DNA of 55,846 bases from NCBI GenBank assembly GCA_905480215.1, contig CAJQPL010000050.1:1-55846 (forward strand), written 5' to 3'. The notes below the pieces were generated by a model. The model was not told where the DNA came from, made no database searches, and saw only the letters and a list, made by a program, of their open reading frames with translations. Made by a program: the position numbers and the translations under genes. This DNA is from an uncultured Woeseiaceae bacterium. GTDB taxonomy: Bacteria > Pseudomonadota > Gammaproteobacteria > Steroidobacterales > Woeseiaceae. Of this stretch, positions 17,871 to 28,010 are shown piece after piece; positions within the stretch are counted from its first letter, which is position 1; the number at the start of each line of letters is the position of its first letter.

Positions 17871-20174
17871 ATGGTTATGTATACAAATCATTTTGGGCTT
17901 AAGAGACGCCCTTTTCGCGCCAACGCGACGGGCACCGATATTTTCGTCGGCCCACAAACTGTTACCGCAATGGCAGGACTTAAGAAATCGCTAACTGGCA
18001 GCGATGCGGTTGCAGCTCTCTCCGGGCCGGTCGGTTCAGGTAAAACGACGCTTGTGTTACGAGCGCTGGATTCGATTGATGCCAACAAAAAAATCATATT
18101 CATTGCGCGTATGCGGCTGCAAAGTACAGATATACTCGATCATCTACTTAGAGAACTTGGCGTAGATAATCAACCCAACGGTCCGATTCAAAAGTTCTCA
18201 GCGTTTCGACGCCGCTTGCAGGAATTGCAGGACAAAGATGTTCGCGTCATTATTGCGGTTGAGGATTGCGCCCGCCTCGGTGTCGATACACTCGCCGAAC
18301 TCGAAGCACTAACCGCGGCCGATACCGGTATCTCAGATGGTGCCAACGTCGTGCTCATGGGCGACGAAAAACTAGCTGATTTGCTGAAAGATTCCGAGCT
18401 AACCAGAACCCGGCAACGAATTAGACAGCACTGCACAACCGAACCATTCTGCGCTGCGGAGCTGCGTGGCTATCTGCGGCATTGCTTTCGCCTTTCGGGC
18501 GGTGATTTCGAGGCCTTGTTTGAGGCAAATGCTGCACCTTTGCTACATCACCTCAGCGCAGGCATCCCGCGCATCGTCAACAGCCTGGTCGAGGCTGCCA
18601 TGACCACAGCGGCAGATCAGAATTTGCCCGAAGTGTCATCCGAGCACATCGTTCAGGTCGCGGAAAACGAGTTTGGCCTCAGTGCATCCGGCTTTGACCT
18701 GACAGCGCAACCTGTAAGCGCACCGAAAGCGCCCATTGAGCCTGTCGTTGCCATTGAACCGGAAGACACTCCCGACGTAACACCAATAGTAGTGACAGAG
18801 CCTGTCGTTGAGCGACCGCTCGCCGTCAAACCTGAAGTGGTCGATGCCGTCGTTGAGCCTGAGCCTATCCCTGAAGCGCTGCTAATAACAGAACCGGAGG
18901 TCACTCCTGATCTGCCAGCAGTTGCGGACGCTGAGTTTGAGTTCGATGAGCTACCCGAGCTAGACGTTCCGGCGCACATCGCCGATGCGTCAGAAGCACC
19001 ACCGGAGGTCATTTTCGAACCGCTGCCAGTATTTGAACCTGAGTTCGCCGCCGAGCCAGAAGCCACAGCCGAACAAGCTGTTGCAGTACACACGCCGACG
19101 GATGATCCGGTCATCGTATTTGCCGACGTAGAGGTAAGCGATCAGCCACAAGCCGAGCCCGCACAAGCGGCTCCTGATTTTATTCAAGACACGTTGCCCG
19201 ACCTGCAAATCCTTGCACCCGAGCTGGCCGACTTAGCGCCGCTTGTGGCTGAGCCTGTTACAGCCGTCGGTGAAGACATACCCGACTGGGATCGTGACCC
19301 AACGCTCGCCGAACTGAAGCCGGACCTGGCCGCATTGGAACAAGCCATGGCACTCGCTCAAGGCGAAGCACCCGCAGCCGCACCTGTGGAAGCTCAGGTC
19401 GAAGATCATGTCGAATCGCAGATCGAAACTATTGTTGGAATAGAAGCAGAGCTGCCAGATCTCATTCCGGAGATCACACTCGATAACGCGATCAGCCAGA
19501 AAATTGAAGACAATTTGATTGACGAGCGCGATGAAATAAGTGCGTCGGCACCCGGTCCAGAGGCGGAATCCAATACCGAATCAGCAGCAATTCCGGCCGT
19601 CAACCTGCCGCGAAGAACAAGTAAAAAAGCCGATGCGGAACTCGACAACATCGCAAACGAACTCGCCAAAGCCAAGTCTTTGGACGACGTCGACGACATG
19701 ATGGCTGAAACTCTGTTCGGCGAAGAACTGAATCTCGCGGCATCACAGTTCATGAAGAAACCCGGTTCAGGTGAGTCTGCCAATGACGATCTGAATAGCG
19801 TTGTCGCAGAAGGCCAATTGGTTGAGAAAGGAAGTAGCACATCGTCGGAGCCGACTTCCGAAGCAACATTGGAAGCATCATCCTCTCAAAATGAGCTCAG
19901 CATGGAGCAGTCCGCATCACAACGCCTTAAGACGGTGCGTGCTTTGAATGCCGATATGCACTCATCGTTGCAAGACCCGGAAACACCCGCCGCTAATGAC
20001 CCACCGACAGAACCGCAGCGAAACCCGGAATCCATTGAAGATCAGATCAACATCTCAATGACACAGACTCTGAAAGCGCTCAACGTCGTACCGCCTGTCA
20101 CGCAAAGCGGTTTTGACGATGACGAAGACGACGAAACCAAAAGCGGATTCTTCAGCCGCTTTAAGCGTTCCTGA
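17871..20174 (+). CDS. ExeA/MshM-like AAA ATPase with long acidic disordered region
   Basis: A 767-residue protein. The N-terminal ATPase domain (about 1-280) begins with the ExeA-type YTNHFGLKRRPF, has Walker A GPVGSGKTT (about 51), a Walker B-like VRVIIAVEDC, and an LSAGIPRIVNSL segment of the ExeA family. From about 285 the sequence becomes Pro/Glu/Val/Ala-rich, very acidic and probably disordered for roughly 280 residues. A more mixed region follows (LPRRTSKKADAELDNIANEL ... MAETLFGEELNLA) and a basic end (SGFFSRFKRS). There is no peptidoglycan-binding domain as in classical ExeA. ATG 17877 is an alternative start. ExeA-type ATPases help assemble secretins or pili; the role here is inferred only from the domain. 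Confidence 0.8.
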   Translation: MVMYTNHFGLKRRPFRANATGTDIFVGPQTVTAMAGLKKSLTGSDAVAALSGPVGSGKTTLVLRALDSIDANKKIIFIARMRLQSTDILDHLLRELGVDNQPNGPIQKFSAFRRRLQELQDKDVRVIIAVEDCARLGVDTLAELEALTAADTGISDGANVVLMGDEKLADLLKDSELTRTRQRIRQHCTTEPFCAAELRGYLRHCFRLSGGDFEALFEANAAPLLHHLSAGIPRIVNSLVEAAMTTAADQNLPEVSSEHIVQVAENEFGLSASGFDLTAQPVSAPKAPIEPVVAIEPEDTPDVTPIVVTEPVVERPLAVKPEVVDAVVEPEPIPEALLITEPEVTPDLPAVADAEFEFDELPELDVPAHIADASEAPPEVIFEPLPVFEPEFAAEPEATAEQAVAVHTPTDDPVIVFADVEVSDQPQAEPAQAAPDFIQDTLPDLQILAPELADLAPLVAEPVTAVGEDIPDWDRDPTLAELKPDLAALEQAMALAQGEAPAAAPVEAQVEDHVESQIETIVGIEAELPDLIPEITLDNAISQKIEDNLIDERDEISASAPGPEAESNTESAAIPAVNLPRRTSKKADAELDNIANELAKAKSLDDVDDMMAETLFGEELNLAASQFMKKPGSGESANDDLNSVVAEGQLVEKGSSTSSEPTSEATLEASSSQNELSMEQSASQRLKTVRALNADMHSSLQDPETPAANDPPTEPQRNPESIEDQINISMTQTLKALNVVPPVTQSGFDDDEDDETKSGFFSRFKRS

Positions 20175-20280
20175 GCACAGCGTCTGCCGCCAAAGTAGTT
20201 GAGATTTGCCGCGATCTTGCCTGCCGCGAATGTCTGGTTTGGCGCGTAATATTGCGACCCCAATCAGTCATTCTATGGTT

Positions 20281-20658
20281 TTAGCGACGACGAACAACGA
20301 ACACCTCGTAGCGACCATCCTTGCCGATACACCACGCTGCAACCGTGCTGGTGATACTGACAATCAAAGCGCCAAAGAGTGCTGACCAGAAGCCTGCGAC
20401 GTGAAAATCGTCCAGCAGCGCGGCAACAAGACCGAACATCGCGGCATTCAGGACGAAAATGAATAGGCCCAGAGTGACAACCGTAAGCGGCAATGTGAGT
20501 ACGAACATGACCGGGCGAATGAGCCCATTAATCAGCCCCAACAGCAAAGCCGCCAAAATAAATGTCAACGTCCCGTTGATCCACACACCGGAGACCAGAT
20601 AAGAAGCCAGAAAAAGCCCTAGCATATAAATTAGTGTTCGAATGATAATGCCGTTCAT
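20281..20658 (-). CDS. Phage_holin_4_2 family small membrane protein
   Basis: A 125-residue protein with four hydrophobic segments. The pattern GLINGLIRPVMFVLTLPLTVVTLGLFIFVLNA is diagnostic of the PF04020 family, which is common on bacterial chromosomes and, despite its name, usually not phage-related. No neighbouring lysis or phage genes support a holin role. It is convergent with the ExeA-like gene. Confidence 0.85.
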   Translation of the reverse strand: MNGIIIRTLIYMLGLFLASYLVSGVWINGTLTFILAALLLGLINGLIRPVMFVLTLPLTVVTLGLFIFVLNAAMFGLVAALLDDFHVAGFWSALFGALIVSITSTVAAWCIGKDGRYEVFVVRRR

Positions 20659-20716
20659 TGCGTCATTATTACATTACTGAGCCACAATATTGCCAGTTTG
20701 CTAAGATTCCCACGCG

Positions 20717-20793
20717 GCGCCCGTAGCTCAGTCGGATAGAGCACCAGATTCCTAATTTGGGGGTCACAGGTTCGAATCCTGTCGGGCGCGCCA
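20717..20793 (+). tRNA. tRNA-Arg (anticodon CCT)
   Basis: A 77-base cloverleaf. The acceptor stem GCGCCCG pairs with CGGGCGC, a discriminator G is followed by an encoded CCA, the D-arm is GCTC...GAGC, the anticodon arm is CCAGA-TTCCTAA-TTTGG, and the T-arm contains GGTTCGAATCC. The loop gives anticodon CCT, reading AGG. No direct repeat of its 3' end was seen nearby, so there is no sign of an integrated element. Confidence 0.97.
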
Positions 20794-20816
20794 TCTACAC
20801 AATGCGTGGTTAAGAA

Positions 20817-21284
20817 ATGACGATTGAAATTCGCGACGCCAACGCCTCGGATGCTGAAATTATTGCTGCGAATAATTCTGCTATGGCGACCGAGACCGAG
20901 GGGCACTCGCTGGCAGCCAACATTATTGGACCCGGCGTCAGCGAACTGCTGTCGAACGCCGCAAACGGGCGTTACTGGGTTGCCGAGATTGAGGGTAAGC
21001 TGGTGGGCCAGATCATGGTCACTTATGAATGGAGTGACTGGCGCAATGGTAATATCTGGTGGATACAAAGCGTTTACGTTCATGCGGATTATCGCCGCAT
21101 GGGTATTTTTTCGGCGCTGTATCACTATGTGGAAGCGCTGGCGCGCTCCGCTGCAGGCGTTCGAGGGCTGCGTTTGTACGTTGAGAATAACAACCAACGA
21201 GCCCAAAAAACTTACGAGGCGCTAGGAATGGTCGACCCGAATTACAAGGTCATGCAGGCAATTTTTGAGGACCCATCATGTTAG
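20817..21284 (+). CDS. GNAT family N-acetyltransferase
   Basis: A 155-residue acetyltransferase fold. The acetyl-CoA-binding motif A appears as IQSVYVHADYRRMGIFSALYHYV, with the typical R-x-x-G loop and helix. The closing GLRLYVENNNQRAQKTYEALGM is the standard GNAT C-terminal strand and helix with the conserved YxxxGM end. The acceptor is unknown. It overlaps the peroxiredoxin gene by seven bases, implying translational coupling. Confidence 0.88.
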   Translation: MTIEIRDANASDAEIIAANNSAMATETEGHSLAANIIGPGVSELLSNAANGRYWVAEIEGKLVGQIMVTYEWSDWRNGNIWWIQSVYVHADYRRMGIFSALYHYVEALARSAAGVRGLRLYVENNNQRAQKTYEALGMVDPNYKVMQAIFEDPSC

Positions 21285-21751
21285 ATGCCGGTTCTCGTGC
21301 CCCTGAATTTATGCTCCAAAGCCATGAAGGCATCGAGACAAGCCTTTCAGAATTACTGCAGGACGGCCCTCTCATTCTTTACTTTTATCCTGCCGATTTC
21401 ACTCCGGGCTGTACGAAAGAAGCCTGCTCAATTCGCGATATTCACAAGGATATCCAAGCAGCTGGTCTCAACGTCGTGGGAATCAGTCCACAGGATGAGG
21501 CGAGCCATGCGCGATTCCGCGAAGAACACAACTTGCCCTTCATCCTTTTGAGTGACCCCGACAAGGTCGCTATCAAGATGTATGACGTAGACGGTCCATT
21601 CGGTATCGGCGTGCGACGCGCCACGTTCCTGATCAACCAGGACCAAACCATCAAGGATGCGATGCTAGCGGACGTAAGAGTTAGCCGGCACACCGAATTC
21701 ATAGAGAAGGCAGTTATTCTGAGAGAGGCCAAGGGCCTCAAGGGCCAATAG
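21278..21751 (+). CDS. bcp: Thioredoxin-dependent peroxiredoxin, Bcp/PrxQ type
   Basis: A 157-residue peroxiredoxin. The peroxidatic motif is DFTPGCTKEAC, with the peroxidatic Cys in PGCT and the PrxQ-type resolving Cys five residues later. It reduces hydrogen peroxide and alkyl peroxides using thioredoxin; a thioredoxin reductase gene lies about 9 kb downstream. The segment GVRRATFLINQDQTI is the conserved C-terminal strand pair. It starts inside the GNAT gene and ends three bases from the convergent yjbQ. Confidence 0.92.
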   Translation: MLDAGSRAPEFMLQSHEGIETSLSELLQDGPLILYFYPADFTPGCTKEACSIRDIHKDIQAAGLNVVGISPQDEASHARFREEHNLPFILLSDPDKVAIKMYDVDGPFGIGVRRATFLINQDQTIKDAMLADVRVSRHTEFIEKAVILREAKGLKGQ

Positions 21752-21754
21752 AAC

Positions 21755-22168
21755 TCAATCTCCGACTATCGATATCACCACATGGCGCTCGTGCGGCGCG
21801 TGCCGGTGTTCCCACAAATAAATTCCCTGCCAGGCACCCAGCATACAGGCGCCGTCCTGCACGGGCAGGTTAAGATCCGACTGCGTCAGGATACTGCGTA
21901 CATGTGCCGGCATGTCGTCTGGCCCTTCGGCTATGTGTGCATATATCGGATCACCGTCCGGCGCGAGTCGGGACATAAAAGCTTCCAAATCCCGCATGAC
22001 ATCCGGATCGGCGTTTTCACACAGCATCAGAGAAGCACTGGTGTGACGGATAAAGATATGGCACATCCCAATCCGGATTTTCGACTGCAGAACCAGCGCA
22101 TTTACTTTCGCGGAAAGGTCGTACGTACCCCGTCCGGCGGTCGATATGATCAATTCGTCGCGAAACAC
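21755..22168 (-). CDS. yjbQ: YjbQ (UPF0047) family protein
   Basis: A 137-residue protein with the UPF0047 signature HIFIRHTSASLMLCENADPD and the end motif QGIYLWEHRHAPHERHVV. Members have been annotated as secondary thiamine-phosphate synthases from complementation data, but the physiological role is uncertain. The GTG start overlaps the stop of the phosphatase gene upstream (TAGTG), so translation is coupled. Confidence 0.9.
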   Translation of the reverse strand: MFRDELIISTAGRGTYDLSAKVNALVLQSKIRIGMCHIFIRHTSASLMLCENADPDVMRDLEAFMSRLAPDGDPIYAHIAEGPDDMPAHVRSILTQSDLNLPVQDGACMLGAWQGIYLWEHRHAPHERHVVISIVGD

Positions 22169-22755
22169 TAGGACTGCGGAACGTATGGGGCGCCGTAGCG
22201 GAGTCGAATAGTTTTAGTCTTTCCAAACCATGGAATCGAAACTATGTAAATATTGTCGTACTCGTTCTCGTCGATGTCCGGAACATTCTTGCTCGCGCCC
22301 ATGTTGCCAATCATTGCCGGAACCGTAATGCGGTGCCCGACAACGAGAACAATCTTGCCCTTATGTTGTTTGACAATCTCATCGATAATGGTCTCGGTAT
22401 TCGCAACATCATAAGAATTGATCGGTACATTGAGAGCGGTAGCGACCGGTTCTGCCGTTTCTTCCGTGCGCCGAAAGGGCGTCGAATAGATCGCGTCAAT
22501 GCCAGCTACTACGTCCGCATCAACCAGCTGCCGAGCCAATTCGGCCGCACGCTGCCGTCCAGCTTCGCTCAACTCCGGATCGGAACCCTTAACCGCAAGT
22601 TTTTCCGCATGCCGGACGAAAATCACCGTGGTTGTGGCCTGGGATTCGAAAAACCACGCCAGACCAACCGCGATCGCCGTATAAATAATAATGACTTGAA
22701 TGCGGCGGCTACGGCGGCGTTTGCGGCGTTCTTTATCGGACATTGGATTCTGCAT
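22168..22755 (-). CDS. Membrane-anchored histidine phosphatase family protein
   Basis: A 195-residue protein. A basic N-terminus (KERRKRRRSRR) and one membrane helix (about 22-38) anchor it with the catalytic domain probably in the periplasm. The domain has the phosphoglycerate-mutase-like motif VIFVRHAEK, then IYSTPFRRTEETAEPVA and the second catalytic His in VVGHRITVP. The substrate is unknown. It lies between a 98-residue membrane protein gene and yjbQ in an apparent three-gene minus-strand operon. Confidence 0.87.
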   Translation of the reverse strand: MQNPMSDKERRKRRRSRRIQVIIIYTAIAVGLAWFFESQATTTVIFVRHAEKLAVKGSDPELSEAGRQRAAELARQLVDADVVAGIDAIYSTPFRRTEETAEPVATALNVPINSYDVANTETIIDEIVKQHKGKIVLVVGHRITVPAMIGNMGASKNVPDIDENEYDNIYIVSIPWFGKTKTIRLRYGAPYVPQS

Positions 22756-22766
22756 GGAGAGCGACT

Positions 22767-23063
22767 CTACTCGTCCTTGTCGTCCTCAGCAACGACATGA
22801 AATTCGCCTTCAATAATACCGGCGGGCTGTTTTCTGTCAGCCGTTTGATTTGATCCGGGTTGAGCGCGCATTTTTCGCTGAAACCACCAAACGCGAAGGC
22901 CAATAATTGCGGCCATAATTAATACGATACTGCCAACAATTACGAACGCAAAGAACCCGAGAACAACTGAAGCGGCGATGGCAAGCGCGCCAACGATGAT
23001 CACGAAAATGTTCGCGATCGGGTTCCCTGACGGTAATCCACTTTGCAAAGAAGAATATTTCAA
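22767..23063 (-). CDS. Hypothetical small membrane protein
   Basis: A 98-residue protein with two hydrophobic segments (about 18-38 and 40-60) followed by a basic turn (WWFQRKMRAQPG) and an acidic C-terminus ending EFHVVAEDDKDE. I do not recognise a named family. It starts the operon that continues with the histidine phosphatase 11 bases downstream. Confidence 0.6.
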   Translation of the reverse strand: MKYSSLQSGLPSGNPIANIFVIIVGALAIAASVVLGFFAFVIVGSIVLIMAAIIGLRVWWFQRKMRAQPGSNQTADRKQPAGIIEGEFHVVAEDDKDE

Positions 23064-23343
23064 ACTGTTTTCCTGACTATGCGCTGCTCAAATCCCAACA
23101 AACAATCAATGGGGCTTTTCTTGACTCTTACAATAACAAACATAAATACAATCTCAATAATTACTTGTTTATCATATAATTAAGAAATTTATCTAGAAGT
23201 ATTATTACCATTAAGATCCCTTCATAAAGAAACTCTGACCGATTAAGGCAGTCATTATTCGCAATTATTTTAACATTGTGCGGCAGAACAGGTTGAATCC
23301 TCTCCGCGCTGCAAGCACAATGCGCTCGCACTCAATCTGACAC
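23064..23343. other. AT-rich non-coding gap before tRNA-Ser
   Basis: No coding frame is apparent in this 280-base stretch. Its first 170 bases are markedly A+T-rich (for example around 23140-23210), unlike the flanking genes. The last 60 bases hold the probable tRNA promoter: TTGAAT at 23293-23298, a 17-base spacer and CACAAT at 23316-23321, followed by a GC-rich discriminator as is usual for stringently controlled stable RNA genes. The AT-rich part could be an upstream promoter element or a nucleoid-protein binding region; that is inference. Confidence 0.35.
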
Positions 23344-23434
23344 GGAGAGGTGGCAGAGCGGTTGAATGCACTGGTCTTGAAAACCAGCAAGGGTTAATAG
23401 CCCTTCGTGGGTTCAAATCCCACCCTCTCCGCCA
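23344..23434 (+). tRNA. tRNA-Ser (anticodon TGA)
   Basis: A 91-base class II tRNA. The acceptor stem GGAGAGG pairs with CCTCTCC, with discriminator G and encoded CCA. The anticodon stem CTGGT/ACCAG holds the loop CTTGAAA (anticodon TGA), and a long variable arm is present (about 23386-23408). The T-arm contains GGTTCAAATCC. The seryl-tRNA synthetase gene is about 1 kb away on the opposite strand. Confidence 0.97.
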
Positions 23435-23440
23435 TACATA

Positions 23441-23467
23441 AAACGGCCCCTTATTAGGGGCCGTTTT
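23441..23467 (+). terminator. tRNA-Ser terminator
   Basis: A 10-bp stem AAACGGCCCC / GGGGCCGTTT with loop TTATTA, followed by T, sits just after the tRNA CCA end and before the BI-1 gene. Confidence 0.85.
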
Positions 23468-23528
23468 CCATTATTGCGTGGTAGAATCGAAGCAGTAGAA
23501 GCAATCGAAACATCAAGGAGAATCTCGA

Positions 23529-24230
23529 ATGCAGAACAATGTTAATTCAATGGCACCCGTTTCAAGTCTCGCGGTTGAGAGCCGATCCGAGTTCATTTGG
23601 AAGTGCTACGCACATGTAGTGGGAGCAATTCTGGCGCTAATCGCAATCGAGTATTATTTATTTAGTTCCGGCATCGCAAGGTCAATTGCCGAGCCGATGT
23701 TACGTAGCCCGATGCTCGTCCTGATGGGCTTCATCGGATTGAGCTGGGGTGCAAGCCACTTCGCACACAAACTCGAATCAACCGCCGCGCAGTACGCTGC
23801 ATTTGCCGTATTTGTTGTCGCTTGGGCAATCATGTTTGTTCCGATGCTCGCGATGGCGATGATTTATGGTGCAGAACGCGGCGTGAATATTATCGAAAAC
23901 GCCGCGCTTGTAACGGTAGCCGGTTGCGTAGGCTTAATAGCCACCGTCATGATTACCCGACGTGATTTTTCGTTTCTGCGCGGAGTGCTGGTTTGGGGCC
24001 TGATGATAGCTATGGGACTGATCCTGGCGTCCTGGGCATTTGGTTGGAACCTGGGAACCTGGTTCTCCATCGGAATGATCGGCTTTGCCGGTGTCGCGGT
24101 ACTCTACGATACGTCAAACATCATGCACCACTACCCGCAGGATAAGTACGTCGCTGCATCGATGGCGCTTTTCGCCTCGATCGTAATGATGTTCTGGTAC
24201 GTGCTACGTCTGTTCATGAGTCGCGACTAG
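23529..24230 (+). CDS. Bax inhibitor-1 (BI-1)/YccA family membrane protein
   Basis: A 233-residue protein with seven predicted membrane helices. BI-1 hallmarks include a variable N-terminus rich in Ser, MITRRDFSFLRGVLVWGLM after the fourth or fifth helix, and GFAGVAVLYDTSNIMHHY with the conserved Asp. An AAGGAGA ribosome site precedes ATG 23529. Bacterial BI-1 proteins act as calcium leak channels or modulators of FtsH (YccA); which applies here is not known. A bidirectional terminator separates it from serS. Confidence 0.9.
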   Translation: MQNNVNSMAPVSSLAVESRSEFIWKCYAHVVGAILALIAIEYYLFSSGIARSIAEPMLRSPMLVLMGFIGLSWGASHFAHKLESTAAQYAAFAVFVVAWAIMFVPMLAMAMIYGAERGVNIIENAALVTVAGCVGLIATVMITRRDFSFLRGVLVWGLMIAMGLILASWAFGWNLGTWFSIGMIGFAGVAVLYDTSNIMHHYPQDKYVAASMALFASIVMMFWYVLRLFMSRD

Positions 24231-24282
24231 ATACATTAAGACCAGGCGCATTAAATAGATAAACCTGGGAAGCAATAAAAAA

Positions 24283-24315
24283 GGGCCAGAGACTTATCGA
24301 GTCTCTGGCTTTTTT

Positions 24316-24317
<2 letters not shown>
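24283..24317. terminator. Bidirectional terminator between BI-1 gene and serS
   Basis: A 10-bp stem GCCAGAGACT / AGTCTCTGGC with loop TATCG has eight T on the plus side and a matching A-run on the other side (reading CCCTTTTTTATT on the minus strand), so it can stop both convergent transcripts. Confidence 0.9.
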
Positions 24318-26923
<2,606 letters not shown>

Positions 26924-26925
26924 GC

Positions 26926-27336
26926 TCAGGTCCTGAACTCGGCAATATACCTCTCAAACCTCAAACTCCAGCCACCCAGGCCGGCAACCGCAATCGCTAA
27001 TCCGAGCAGAATGCCAGCCATATCGGCACCGACGTCCAGCCACTCCGCTGTGCGGTAGCCAACCATTCGTTGGCAGACCTCAATAGCCAGACCAAATAAC
27101 AAAAGCCCGATAGCAATACGCCAGTATGACTGCCGATGATAAAGTCCGGCGAACCACAGGGATAAAACTGCAAACGTAATTCCATGCAGCCATTTATCTA
27201 CGCCCTTGAACCACGCCAAACCGCTACTCTTGTCACCCCAAAACCAGAAAGCCGGCATCAATGTTGCGGCGAGTACTAACAGCAAAATCAGAACGCTGGC
27301 AGTCTGCCAGTAACGCAGATGGCGCAGCGGCAGCAT
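26926..27336 (-). CDS. VanZ-like membrane protein
   Basis: A 136-residue protein with four membrane helices. The VanZ pattern is visible: DKWLHGITFAVLSLWF in the second helix, LFGLAIEVCQRMV in the third and AEWLDVGADMAGILLGL in the fourth. The molecular role is unknown despite the link of VanZ to teicoplanin resistance. Its ATG overlaps the lolA stop by one base (TGATG). It is an insertion relative to the E. coli order lolA-rarA. Confidence 0.85.
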   Translation of the reverse strand: MLPLRHLRYWQTASVLILLLVLAATLMPAFWFWGDKSSGLAWFKGVDKWLHGITFAVLSLWFAGLYHRQSYWRIAIGLLLFGLAIEVCQRMVGYRTAEWLDVGADMAGILLGLAIAVAGLGGWSLRFERYIAEFRT

Positions 27337-28010
27337 CAGGGAGTCGCGTCTGCGGCGACGACAGGAGTACCGACGACATCAACATCCTCAGGGACGACAA
27401 ATACAAATCGTTCGCTATCCAGCGGCTCGTTGATAATGACGTTGCTGAGTGTGACCAAGGTCGTTTGTTCGAGATTGTCGAAAAAGATCATGCGGCGAAG
27501 ATTGCCATCAATAAAACCCAGTTCGACTCGATCAAAGCCACTACTTTTGTCTTTCGGGTCGAGGCGTACCCAGGTCGTAAACTCTTCAATCGTAGTGGCC
27601 ACAAAATCAAACTGCTGCAGCGCGTTGTCCGATCCACCGAGTAACAGCGCCGGCGTATTCGCCAATGCTTCTGCTTGCGGCTTGACGGTTACTTGTTCGA
27701 GATCCAGATCGTAGCTCCAGATATTCAAACCATCCGCGACCAACCACTGCTCGTAGGGATCTGAGTAGGACCAGCGGAACCGCGTGGGTCGCTCAATCTC
27801 CAGGGTTCCACTTGTGCTATCGACGACCGTACCCTCAGCGTCGATTAATGACTGCTCGAAATCACCCTCAAGAGTGATTACATTATTGACGAAATCATTG
27901 ACCAGTTTCTTACCAAGATCATCGACGGTGGACTGCGCAAAAGCGCCTGTCGTCACAAGCAACAGGCTTAATGTTGCGAAACCGTATTCTAAATGAAAAT
28001 GTCTATTCAT
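27336..28010 (-). CDS. lolA: Outer-membrane lipoprotein carrier protein LolA
   Basis: A 224-residue periplasmic chaperone that ferries lipoproteins from LolCDE to LolB. I chose ATG 28010, eight bases inside the ftsK end, because it gives a normal signal peptide ([18 protein letters not shown]); upstream in-frame starts would precede it with charged sequence. LolA features include [36 protein letters not shown] and [17 protein letters not shown] strands. The window encodes several likely clients (the dipeptidase, the murein lipoprotein). Confidence 0.92.
   Translation of the reverse strand: MNRHFHLEYGFATLSLLLVTTGAFAQSTVDDLGKKLVNDFVNNVITLEGDFEQSLIDAEGTVVDSTSGTLEIERPTRFRWSYSDPYEQWLVADGLNIWSYDLDLEQVTVKPQAEALANTPALLLGGSDNALQQFDFVATTIEEFTTWVRLDPKDKSSGFDRVELGFIDGNLRRMIFFDNLEQTTLVTLSNVIINEPLDSERFVFVVPEDVDVVGTPVVAADATP

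Noticed and set aside
18653..19114. 153-residue Ser/Gly/Thr-rich minus-strand frame
   Set aside because: Mirror of the acidic Pro/Glu/Val arm of the ExeA-like gene; low-complexity shadow.
20281..20658. Possible prophage remnant because of the phage holin family name
   Set aside because: The family is widespread on chromosomes, and no phage, lysis or integrase genes are nearby.
20717..20793. tRNA-Arg as an integration site
   Set aside because: No repeat of the tRNA 3' end, no integrase and normal gene content on both sides.
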